DNA of 7,672 nt. Source: Oscillospiraceae bacterium. GTDB taxonomy: Bacteria > Bacillota > Clostridia > Oscillospirales > Oscillospiraceae. Below, in pieces: positions 1 to 4,786 of this stretch (positions within the stretch are counted from its first letter, which is position 1; every line of letters begins with the position of its first letter). The stretch spans positions 1-7,672 of the forward strand of contig WQRL01000075.1 in assembly GCA_009786775.1 (NCBI GenBank), given 5' to 3'. The notes below the pieces were generated by a model that saw only the letters and a list, made by a program, of their open reading frames with translations, made no database searches and was not told the origin of the DNA. Made by a program: the position numbers and the translations under genes.

Positions 1-178
1 CGATAAAGCGGGTTTCAATGGTACTCTTCTTAAAAACAGATGGATGGTGAAGAATAAAACGGTTGTTTTTTATCTCTATGGCGTTGCATTCTTCAAACCA
101 AGTTGAAATTGCCGTTTCGGTCAAATCGTTGCTCATTATTTTGAGTACTTCGGTCCAAACCTCGGAAGCGGAATTCAT
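1..178 (-). CDS. dnaA: Chromosomal replication initiator protein DnaA, N-terminal part (cut by window edge)
   Basis: Only the first 59 codons are inside the window; the gene runs off the left edge. The translation begins MNSASEVWTEVLKIM and contains TAISTWFEEC and an ETRFI stretch. This matches the DnaA N-terminal domain (domain I): a Trp near residue 8, an S-x-x-TW motif around residues 24-28, a hydrophobic strand NNRFIL, and the E-x-R-[FY] helix end. In the family this domain mediates self-association and helicase (DnaB/DnaC) loading, while the AAA+ and DNA-binding domains lie further on, outside this window. The start is the ATG at 176-178, preceded by GAGGGG (188-193 complement) at 9-base spacing. 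The gene lies downstream of rpsT on the same strand but has its own promoter. Identification rests on the N-terminal domain only, so a DnaA-like paralogue is not formally excluded. Confidence 0.85.
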   Translation of the reverse strand, partial: MNSASEVWTEVLKIMSNDLTETAISTWFEECNAIEIKNNRFILHHPSVFKKSTIETRFI

Positions 179-217
179 AATTTCAGTCCCCTCAGAAATC
201 AATTTCGCGCAAAGAAT

Positions 218-246
218 ATTTTAACAAAAAACACAGAAAAAATCAA
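218..246 (-). promoter_or_regulatory. Sigma-A-type promoter of dnaA
   Basis: On the minus strand TTGATT (241-246) and TAAAAT (218-223) are separated by exactly 17 bases of T-rich spacer. Transcription would start near 211 and give a leader of about 30 bases before the dnaA ATG, carrying the GAGGGG ribosome binding site. The promoter lies in the T-rich stretch just after the candidate rpsT terminator. Confidence 0.6.
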
Positions 247-255
247 GCAAAATGA

Positions 256-293
256 ATGCGCCCCGCACCCAAAAATTTCGGAGCGAAGCGCAT
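256..293 (-). terminator. Candidate rpsT terminator (weak)
   Basis: Read on the minus strand after rpsT, ATGCGC (288-293) can pair with GCGCAT (256-261), with a small TTCG-CTC-CGAA hairpin nested inside. T-rich sequence follows (CATTTTG, then a run of six T). A competing hairpin GCGCA-AATA-TGCGC sits at 288-301. The stem is short and the T run begins late, so this is only a plausible terminator; rpsT transcripts may also continue into dnaA. Confidence 0.3.
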
Positions 294-349
294 ATTTGCG
301 CAAGTCACTAATTGTAGGTATACAGCTTTGTTAATATACGGTAAGTATA

Positions 350-619
350 CTATTTTGCAGAAGCTGCATTAAGTTGTTTCGTAAGGGCACTCTTCCTGCG
401 AGCAGCCTTGTTTTTATGGATAAGACCTCTTGTAGCAGCGCGGTCTACTGTCTTAACGGCAGTTAGATATGCGCTCTTAGTAGCCTCACTGTCGCCTTGC
501 GAAACTGCGGCATCAAATTTTTTCAGATTTGTCTTCATTAGAGATTTTGCCGCTTTATTTCTTGCGGCAGCTTTTGCAGATAGTTCTGCTCTCTTGGCTG
601 AGGATTTAATATTCGCCAT
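350..619 (-). CDS. rpsT: Small ribosomal subunit protein S20 (bS20)
   Basis: This 89-residue basic protein is a full-length S20, a primary 16S rRNA-binding protein of the 30S subunit. The sequence begins MANIKSSAKRAELSAKAAAR and keeps the family's signature: an N-terminal Lys/Arg/Ala-rich helix with the I-K-S-x-x-K-R pattern, a central helix with VKTVDRAATRGLIH, and the KNKAARRKSAL segment close to the C-terminus. The length matches the usual 85-90 residues. The ATG at 617-619 has a strong GGAGGTG ribosome binding site (complement 630-638). It has its own promoter with phased T-tracts upstream and a leader of about 65 bases containing a small inverted repeat. dnaA follows on the same strand about 170 bases downstream. 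In E. coli S20 represses its own translation; whether that happens here cannot be seen. The opposite-strand open frame at 408-650 is a shadow of this gene. Confidence 0.97.
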   Translation of the reverse strand: MANIKSSAKRAELSAKAAARNKAAKSLMKTNLKKFDAAVSQGDSEATKSAYLTAVKTVDRAATRGLIHKNKAARRKSALTKQLNAASAK

Positions 620-660
620 ATTCTTTAGCCACCTCCTCTCTGTAGGATGAAGATATTTAG

Positions 661-676
661 CTGACGTAAGTGTCAG
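661..676 (-). promoter_or_regulatory. Small inverted repeat in the rpsT leader
   Basis: CTGAC (661-665) and GTCAG (672-676) form a 5-base stem with a 6-base loop, about 20-30 bases upstream of the rpsT ribosome binding site and inside the predicted 5' untranslated region. It could be part of a translational control element or chance; nothing shows a function directly. Confidence 0.25.
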
Positions 677-694
677 ATTAATACGCGGATGATT

Positions 695-723
695 ATTCTA
701 CCACTCTGGCACTACAAATGCAA
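695..723 (-). promoter_or_regulatory. Sigma-A-type promoter of rpsT
   Basis: On the minus strand TTGCAT (718-723) and TAGAAT (695-700) are separated by 17 bases, close to consensus. Transcription would start near 688. Immediately upstream of the -35 box lie four helically phased T-tracts on the plus strand (A-tracts on the coding strand), as expected for an UP element or intrinsic bend at a highly expressed ribosomal gene. Confidence 0.7.
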
Positions 724-724
724 G

Positions 725-761
725 TTTTTTTTTGAGTTTTTGAAGTTTTTTTGCTTTTTTT
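725..761. promoter_or_regulatory. Phased A/T tracts upstream of the rpsT promoter
   Basis: T runs at 725-733, 737-741, 746-752 and 755-761 have centres about 10 bases apart, one per helical turn. Such phasing is known to bend DNA, and A-tracts directly upstream of a -35 box can contact the RNA polymerase alpha subunit. The position, ending one base before the rpsT -35 box, fits an UP-like activating element. The function is inferred. Confidence 0.5.
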
Positions 762-774
762 GCTAAGGTGGGCC

Positions 775-986
775 GTTTCTGCTGGAAATGCGCCAGAGAA
801 ACTACATTTGCGGGCTTCTGCGGAATAGCCGTTTCACCGGATAGTGCGCCAGAGAAAAATATCGCAGCCTTCGTCAGTCACGTCTATTCTGGTGGAAATT
901 TGTTTGCGGCTGCATGCTTGTGTTCCAGACTGCGGCTGCGATATTTCCCTCTGGCACACTATTCGGTGAAACTACATTTGCGGAGG
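775..986. repeat. Modular palindromic dispersed repeat, copy A
   Basis: This gene-free stretch carries a long foldback element. A left arm at 831-869 and a right arm at 934-972 are 39 bases each and inverted complements with about four mismatches. The right arm ends in GGTGAAAC and the left begins GTTTCACC. The 64-base middle can also pair: CAGTC 875-879 with GACTG 928-932, and TCTGG 888-892 with CCAGA 925-929. A more degenerate direct copy of the arm lies at 775-815 and itself folds as GTTTCT-CTGG against CCAG-AGAAAC. A 16-base direct repeat, GAAACTACATTTGCGG, occurs at 798-813 and 968-983. A near-identical copy lies at 3305-3514 in the same orientation. No transposase or long coding frame is present, so this is a MITE-like or REP/BIME-like non-autonomous element. 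The small open frame across it (768-1001) is not credible as a gene. Confidence 0.75.
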
Positions 987-1035
987 GATGTAGATATTTG
1001 ACGAATATGGGCTTTAAAACTCAAAGGTAAAAAAC

Positions 1036-1064
1036 TTGACAAGTAGGTTTAATGATGTTAAACT
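1036..1064 (+). promoter_or_regulatory. Promoter of the blaI-like/blaR1-like operon
   Basis: A perfect -35 TTGACA (1036-1041) and a -10 TAAACT (1059-1064) are spaced by 17 bases. Transcription would start near 1071, leaving a leader of about 33 bases before the ATG at 1104. The -10 box is covered by a palindrome that is a good candidate operator. The promoter lies about 50 bases beyond the right end of repeat copy A, outside the repeat. Confidence 0.7.
1047..1063. promoter_or_regulatory. Candidate operator for the BlaI-like repressor
   Basis: GTTTAA-TGATG-TTAAAC is a perfect 6-5-6 palindrome covering the 3' half of the promoter spacer and most of the -10 box. BlaI/MecI-family dimers typically bind dyads at their own promoters and block RNA polymerase. 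This dyad does not match the classical staphylococcal TACA/TGTA core, so the link to the repressor is inferred from position and symmetry. Confidence 0.5.
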
Positions 1065-1103
1065 GCGGAGGTCTAACGCCATTAACGCTTGGAGGTATCT
1101 ACT

Positions 1104-1469
1104 ATGGTCGACTATGCCCTTGGGGAGCAAGAAACAAAGTTTGCAAATCTTATTTGGGATAATGCTCCTATTAACTCAACCGAGCTTGTGAAACTTGCAG
1201 CCGATGTTATGAAGTGGAAGAAATCTACCACTTACACAATGCTACGAAGGTTGTGTGAACGTGAGATATTCAGAAACGAAAACGCTACGGTTTCTGTCAT
1301 TTTGACGCGGGATGCGTTTTATGGAAATCAAAGCCGTAAGTATGTTGAGGACACTTTCAGTGGGTCACTGCCGAAGTTTCTTGCTTCTTTTATTGGTGGT
1401 AAGGAATTATCCGAGAAGCAGGCGGATGAGCTTGTGAGTCTGATAAACAGTCACAAGCGTGGAGGCTGA
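1104..1469 (+). CDS. BlaI/MecI/CopY-family transcriptional repressor
   Basis: This 121-residue protein fits the penicillinase repressor family (usually about 120-130 residues). Residues 1-75 form the winged helix: a first helix GEQETKFANLIWDN, helices STELVKLAADV and STTYTMLRRLCERE (the recognition helix, with the family's typical T-[TV]-x-T-x-L-x-R-L pattern), then the wing ending VILTRDAF. Residues 77-121 are the C-terminal dimerisation helices, including KFLASFIGGKELSEKQADELVSLI. I chose the ATG at 1104 because GGAGGT (1091-1096) lies 7 bases upstream; the in-frame TTG at 1089 would overlap that site. Its stop is two bases before the next gene's ATG, and that gene's ribosome binding site lies in its last codons, so the two are translationally coupled. 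It probably represses its own operon through the 1047-1063 palindrome. The true target set is unknown; no beta-lactamase or PBP gene is nearby. Confidence 0.9.
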   Translation: MVDYALGEQETKFANLIWDNAPINSTELVKLAADVMKWKKSTTYTMLRRLCEREIFRNENATVSVILTRDAFYGNQSRKYVEDTFSGSLPKFLASFIGGKELSEKQADELVSLINSHKRGG

Positions 1470-1471
1470 GT

Positions 1472-3283
1472 ATGGATACATTATTTTTGACGATTTTGAA
1501 TATGAGCCTGGTTAGTGCGTTCGTCATAATGGCGATATGTATTGCTCGCCAGTTGCTTAAAAAGGCTCCGAAAATAATTTCCTATGCACTTTGGGCTGTG
1601 GTAGGGTTTCGGCTTGTATTCCCTTTCGCTATTGAGAGTGCATTTAGTTTAATTCCGTTTAGTTCTGCGCCTATCCCGGCGGCTATAGCTATACAGTCCG
1701 CTCCGCATATAAGCAGCGATGTCCCGGCCGTTAGTGATGCGGTAAATAGTGCTGTTAGCAACATGCTTCCTGCTGCTACGCTGTATTATAGCGTTAATCC
1801 CTTACAAATATGGATTACTGTTGGCGCATGGGTTTGGCTATTAGGTGTTGCAGCCATGGTAATTTACGGCGTAGTCTCTTTCATTGTTCTCAAACGAAAA
1901 ATGAAAGAAGCCATATGGAAAGAAGCGAATATTTACGAAGCGAGCAATATCAAATCGCCATTTGTGCTGGGAGTTTTCTCTCCCAAGATTTACTTGCCTG
2001 TTGGGCTGTCTGAACATGAGCGCGGATATATCCTCCTTCATGAGCAAACGCATATCAAGAGGTGTGACCATATTGTGAAATTAGTGGCCTATTTTGTTCT
2101 CTGCCTGCACTGGTTTAATCCGCTTGCGTGGTTAGCGTTTTGGTTGATGGGTGCGGACATGGAAATGTCTTGCGATGAGCACGTTATGAATAAATTTGGC
2201 AGTGATATTAATGCTGATTATTCCATGTCGCTTGTGCGCATAGCTACGGGGAAGCGAACTTTAGGCAGCAGTCCGCTGGCTTTTGGCGAGGGCGGTATAA
2301 AAGAAAGGGTAAAGCGAGTTATGAATTTCAAAAAATCATCAAGGGTAGTTATTGTGCTGGCAGTTGTGTTGGCAAGTGTTTTGAGCATAGGTTTTGCTGT
2401 GAGTAGAACAGGTGATGTGCCTGAGGGGCAGACCGTTTCTGCGGAAGTATATGAACCTATAGCCGATGCTGCTGAAGATGCAGATGATGTGCTAGTTGAT
2501 TATCGGCAGCCTCAGTTTTATGAAGAAGAAATACTTGCCGATTATAACAGCGTGGCTAACAATACGACTGTAATTGGCGGTGTTACCAATTTAACATTTC
2601 AGGGTGGCAACACTGTTTCTGTTACCGGTAGTGGTGGTGCTATAGTTGTTTTTCATGGTAATGATGGACTGTGGTTTATACCATACGGGAAGGAAATTCG
2701 CATCGCTAACGGGGAGCCTTTCAGCTTTGACGAGTGGCTATATAACACATGGGGTGTAGATGCTGATATAGATTATCTATTGGAAAGAGCCTATGCGGAA
2801 CGCCGCATTTCTGAGTTTAACATCATGGTGCGCCTAGGGAATCCGAGTGCAGAAAAACTCCTTGACCTGTTTGCGCTTTCTGCGGCACAAGGCAATACGG
2901 CGTTCTTTGCAGTCATGAAAGACCATGCACTTTCCCAAATGTCAGCAGATGAGATTGATGCTATTGGGAGTGCTGCTTTTGAGAGGCGGGACACGGCTAT
3001 ATTCAGCCTGATTTCTCAGCATTTGAGTAAGTCACAAATTGCTGATATATTTAATCGAGCTGCTATGGGGAGCAACACTTCCTTTTTTGCTCTAACTCAA
3101 GATCAAGCAATTGCCCAAATGTCAGCAGATGAGATTGGTGCTGTTGGGAGTGCCGCTTTTGAGAGGCGGGATACGGCAATTTTCAGCCTGATTTTACAGC
3201 ATCTCAGCTTAGAGCAAAGGGAGCAGATTTTAGAGCGGGCAATCGCAGAACGTCAAATTGATTTTGTTGCACTTCTTTTTTGA
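1472..3283 (+). CDS. BlaR1/MecR1-type M56 membrane metallopeptidase with C-terminal helical repeats
   Basis: This 603-residue protein is a presumed signal-transducing zinc protease. Hydrophobic segments lie at about 5-28, 36-54, 112-140 and 291-310, with a further hydrophobic stretch at 201-226. Between the third and last segments are the M56 hallmarks: SPFVLG..SPKIYLP (162-176), the zinc motif HEQTH (190-194) and CDE (234-236), whose Glu is the likely third ligand. In BlaR1 this zinc domain is cytoplasmic and leads to inactivation of the BlaI partner; the coupled BlaI-like gene upstream supports the same role. After the last segment, residues 311-603 should be extracytoplasmic. They hold an acidic linker (325-355), a Gly/Thr/Val-rich presumably beta part (360-412), then helical repeats. 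Residues 471-530 and 531-590 are a 60-residue tandem duplication (both contain SAAFERRDTAIFSLI), with degenerate relatives at about 437-470 and 587-603. No SxxK/SxN penicillin-binding serine motif of a transpeptidase-like sensor is evident there. The start has GGAGG at 1461-1465. Confidence 0.9.
   Translation: MDTLFLTILNMSLVSAFVIMAICIARQLLKKAPKIISYALWAVVGFRLVFPFAIESAFSLIPFSSAPIPAAIAIQSAPHISSDVPAVSDAVNSAVSNMLPAATLYYSVNPLQIWITVGAWVWLLGVAAMVIYGVVSFIVLKRKMKEAIWKEANIYEASNIKSPFVLGVFSPKIYLPVGLSEHERGYILLHEQTHIKRCDHIVKLVAYFVLCLHWFNPLAWLAFWLMGADMEMSCDEHVMNKFGSDINADYSMSLVRIATGKRTLGSSPLAFGEGGIKERVKRVMNFKKSSRVVIVLAVVLASVLSIGFAVSRTGDVPEGQTVSAEVYEPIADAAEDADDVLVDYRQPQFYEEEILADYNSVANNTTVIGGVTNLTFQGGNTVSVTGSGGAIVVFHGNDGLWFIPYGKEIRIANGEPFSFDEWLYNTWGVDADIDYLLERAYAERRISEFNIMVRLGNPSAEKLLDLFALSAAQGNTAFFAVMKDHALSQMSADEIDAIGSAAFERRDTAIFSLISQHLSKSQIADIFNRAAMGSNTSFFALTQDQAIAQMSADEIGAVGSAAFERRDTAIFSLILQHLSLEQREQILERAIAERQIDFVALLF
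2934..3202 (+). repeat. In-frame 180-base tandem duplication inside the M56 peptidase gene
   Basis: The stretch 2936-3022 recurs at 3116-3202, exactly 180 bases later, with 8 differences over 87 bases by eye. The remainder of the 60-codon unit is more divergent. Five of the eight changes leave the amino acid unchanged or conservative. Near-identity confined to part of the unit suggests either recent duplication followed by uneven divergence, or local gene conversion. Confidence 0.85.
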
Positions 3284-3304
3284 GACTATGCTGCATAGGG
3301 TGAT

Positions 3305-3514
3305 GTTCCCACCGGGAGTGTGCAGAGAAAAATATTGCGGGCTTTTGCGGGATAGCCGTTTCACCGGATAGTGCGCCCGTGAAAAATATCGCAGCCTTCG
3401 TCAGTCACGTCTATTTTGGTGGAAATTTATTTTCGGTTGCATGCTTGTGTTCCAGACTGCGGCTGCGATATTTCCCTCTGGCACACTATCCGGTGAAACT
3501 ACATTTGTGGAGGG
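3305..3514. repeat. Modular palindromic dispersed repeat, copy B
   Basis: This is a second copy of the element at 775-986, in the same orientation. Arms at 3358-3396 and 3461-3499 are 39-base inverted complements, again ending GGTGAAAC on the right. The central part is almost identical to copy A (shared stretches include GCAGCCTTCGTCAGTCACG and GCATGCTTGTGTTCCAGAC). A degenerate direct copy of the arm lies at 3305-3342 (GTTCCCACCGGGAGTG onward), so the unit is arm, arm, loop, inverted arm. Copy B begins about 20 bases after the M56 peptidase stop, and its right flank ends in TTTGTGGAGGG, which provides the ribosome binding site of the next gene. No coding capacity of its own is credible: open frames appear on both strands simply because the element is palindromic. 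Confidence 0.75.
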
Positions 3515-3524
3515 CAGTGTTTTG
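3509..3524 (+). promoter_or_regulatory. Ribosome binding site and TTG start supplied by the end of repeat copy B
   Basis: GGAGGG (3509-3514) lies 7 bases before the TTG at 3522. The same TTTG-GGAGGG end occurs in copy A (976-987 region), where no gene follows. The site therefore belongs to the repeat family's right flank and has been used as the translation signal here. This decides the start codon choice. Confidence 0.55.
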
Positions 3525-3851
3525 GTAGTTAAATATAAAAAATATAACAAATTGGTCCGGGATGAGATTCCGAAAATTATAAGCAATAGTGGCGGTTTGC
3601 CGGAAGTGAAAACACTTGACGGTGAAAGTTATTTCAGTGCACTTAATCAAAAGTTATCGGAAGAAGTTGGGGAATATCTTGAAAACTATGATGTTGATGA
3701 GCTTGCCGATATTTTAGAAGTTATCCACGCTATTATTGAGTATAGGGGATTATCAATAAGTGACTTGGAGCAAGTAAGGCTGCAAAAGCGGGCTGAGCGT
3801 GGTGGGTTTGATAGCAGAACATATCTTGTTGAAGTTAAGCAAAACAGTTAA
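3522..3851 (+). CDS. MazG-like / phosphoribosyl-ATP-pyrophosphohydrolase-like NTP pyrophosphohydrolase
   Basis: This 109-residue all-alpha protein resembles the small house-cleaning nucleotide pyrophosphatases related to MazG and PRA-PH. It begins with the conserved KYNKLVRDEIPKII block (residues 7-20), followed by the metal-binding EEVGE (47-51: E47, E48, E51) and DELAD (59-63: E60, D63), then the helix ILEVIHAI and a C-terminal KRAERGGF motif (89-96). The family hydrolyses (d)NTPs to NMP and pyrophosphate with magnesium; the substrate here cannot be told. I chose the TTG at 3522 because GGAGGG (3509-3514) lies 7 bases upstream and the family N-terminus follows directly. The upstream ATG at 3441 would add 27 residues encoded by the palindromic repeat, which is unlikely to be native. 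No clear promoter of its own is visible, so expression may come from the blaR1-like gene upstream or from within the repeat. Confidence 0.8.
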   Translation: MVVKYKKYNKLVRDEIPKIISNSGGLPEVKTLDGESYFSALNQKLSEEVGEYLENYDVDELADILEVIHAIIEYRGLSISDLEQVRLQKRAERGGFDSRTYLVEVKQNS

Positions 3852-3881
3852 AAATAAGCCAAGCCGTGCCTGAGGCACGGC
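3848..3881 (-). terminator. Intrinsic terminator of the trmB-ogg operon
   Basis: GCCGTGCC-TGA-GGCACGGC (3863-3881) is a perfect 8-base-pair stem with a 3-base loop. On the minus strand it is followed by TTGGCTTATTTTT, the T-rich tail expected of an intrinsic terminator, 33 bases beyond the ogg stop codon. On the plus strand no T run follows, but the hairpin may still affect the 3' end of the convergent NTP pyrophosphohydrolase transcript. Confidence 0.7.
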
Positions 3882-3913
3882 GGTAGGTGGGCAAGTATAT
3901 AGTAGCAGGAGAA

Positions 3914-4759
3914 TTACAGCTTAGCACCGCCTCTTACATTTCTTACGTAGTGAAAAATATATTGCTGGGCTATGCCGGCGTAGGGGCTGAAAATGGATGG
4001 GTCAAAGCCTTTTCCGTAATGTTCTGCGACGGCTCTTTTCATCCAGACGTCCAGTGGGAAGCTGTCTAGCATGTGCAGGCCGAAGAGCATGGCGCAGTCA
4101 GCGACTTTGTCGCCGACTCCGTGGAGCTCTTTAAGGCCTTTTCGGGCATCTATGGGGCTTGAAGCTGCTAGGGTTTTGAGGTCTAGCTGCCCGCTTACGA
4201 TGGCCCGGGATGCTCCTAGGATATATGCAGCCCTATACCCGCAGCGGAGCGGGGCTAGGTCATTTTCGCTTAGTGCGGCGATTTTTTCCGCAGTTGGGAA
4301 GGTGTAATAAAGCCTGCCGTTAAATGAGATTTCATCGCCAAATTCACTACAGAGTGTGGCGATTATTTTCTTTATTCTGGGAATATTATTGCACTGGGAA
4401 ACTATAAATGAACATAGGGCTTCCCATTTATCCTGTCTTAAAATGCGTATTCCGGCACCATGTTTTGTAGCCTGTGCCATAAAATCATCAATTGAAACGC
4501 GCTTCCGGATTTCGGCGTAATTGAGGTCTAAATCAAAATAGCTGCGCCAGATGTTTTCAAAGTCGGAGACTGTGCCTGAAATAAAGATGCTTCCGCTTTT
4601 TTTACGCACAGAAGCAGCGAGCCCAAAAGCCACCCCTGTGTAGGTTCCGCTTTCGTCAGCTTCCCAGCGGAAGCACTGCCCGCACTCAAAAATTCTCTCA
4701 AGGTCAAAATCGGAAACTCCGGTAATCTCAACCTCGCATTTATGCTGTATGTATTTCAT
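3914..4759 (-). CDS. ogg: 8-oxoguanine DNA glycosylase/AP lyase, OGG1 type (HhH-GPD)
   Basis: This 281-residue protein is a base-excision repair enzyme that removes 8-oxoguanine opposite cytosine and nicks the abasic site. It has the OGG1 architecture: an N-terminal domain with GQCFRW (27-32), the SQCNNIPRIKKI helix (121-132), LRCGYRAAYI (171-180), and the helix-hairpin-helix LHGVGDKVADCAMLFGL (212-228) followed by FPLDVWMKRAV (234-244). By alignment with human OGG1 (GTKVADC, VPVDVH), K218 is the Schiff-base lysine and D237 the catalytic aspartate. The length suits bacterial OGG1-like enzymes, known from Clostridium acetobutylicum and others, and differs from AlkA and MutY (no Fe-S cluster cysteines at the C-terminus). 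The ATG at 4757-4759 lies 27 bases after the trmB stop, so the two form an operon. The GAGGAT upstream is about 13 bases away, a loose ribosome binding site, so translation may depend on trmB coupling. Confidence 0.93.
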   Translation of the reverse strand: MKYIQHKCEVEITGVSDFDLERIFECGQCFRWEADESGTYTGVAFGLAASVRKKSGSIFISGTVSDFENIWRSYFDLDLNYAEIRKRVSIDDFMAQATKHGAGIRILRQDKWEALCSFIVSQCNNIPRIKKIIATLCSEFGDEISFNGRLYYTFPTAEKIAALSENDLAPLRCGYRAAYILGASRAIVSGQLDLKTLAASSPIDARKGLKELHGVGDKVADCAMLFGLHMLDSFPLDVWMKRAVAEHYGKGFDPSIFSPYAGIAQQYIFHYVRNVRGGAKL

Positions 4760-4786
4760 ATATTTGTGATTATCCTCATCGCTGCC

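Noticed and set aside
179..349. Replication origin upstream of dnaA
   Set aside because: No cluster of DnaA boxes is present; only an AT-rich promoter stretch is seen.
408..650. Plus-strand open frame opposite rpsT
   Set aside because: It is the complement of a certain ribosomal protein gene, with no translation signal.
775..986. CRISPR array
   Set aside because: The repeated arms are three, one inverted, with unequal spacing and no regular spacers; no cas genes are present.
768..1001. Open frame of 77 codons on the plus strand across repeat copy A
   Set aside because: It lies wholly in the palindromic repeat, has no ribosome binding site at its start and no family resemblance, and similar peptide strings (VSPDS.PE) are read from the opposite strand of copy B, as an inverted repeat predicts.
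3441..3521. Upstream ATG extension of the NTP pyrophosphohydrolase
   Set aside because: The extra 27 residues are encoded by the repeat, and the good GGAGGG site would lie inside the coding region; the family N-terminus starts just after the TTG at 3522.
3401..3586. Open frame of 61 codons on the minus strand across repeat copy B
   Set aside because: It runs antisense through the start of the NTP pyrophosphohydrolase gene and through the repeat arms; an artefact of the palindrome.
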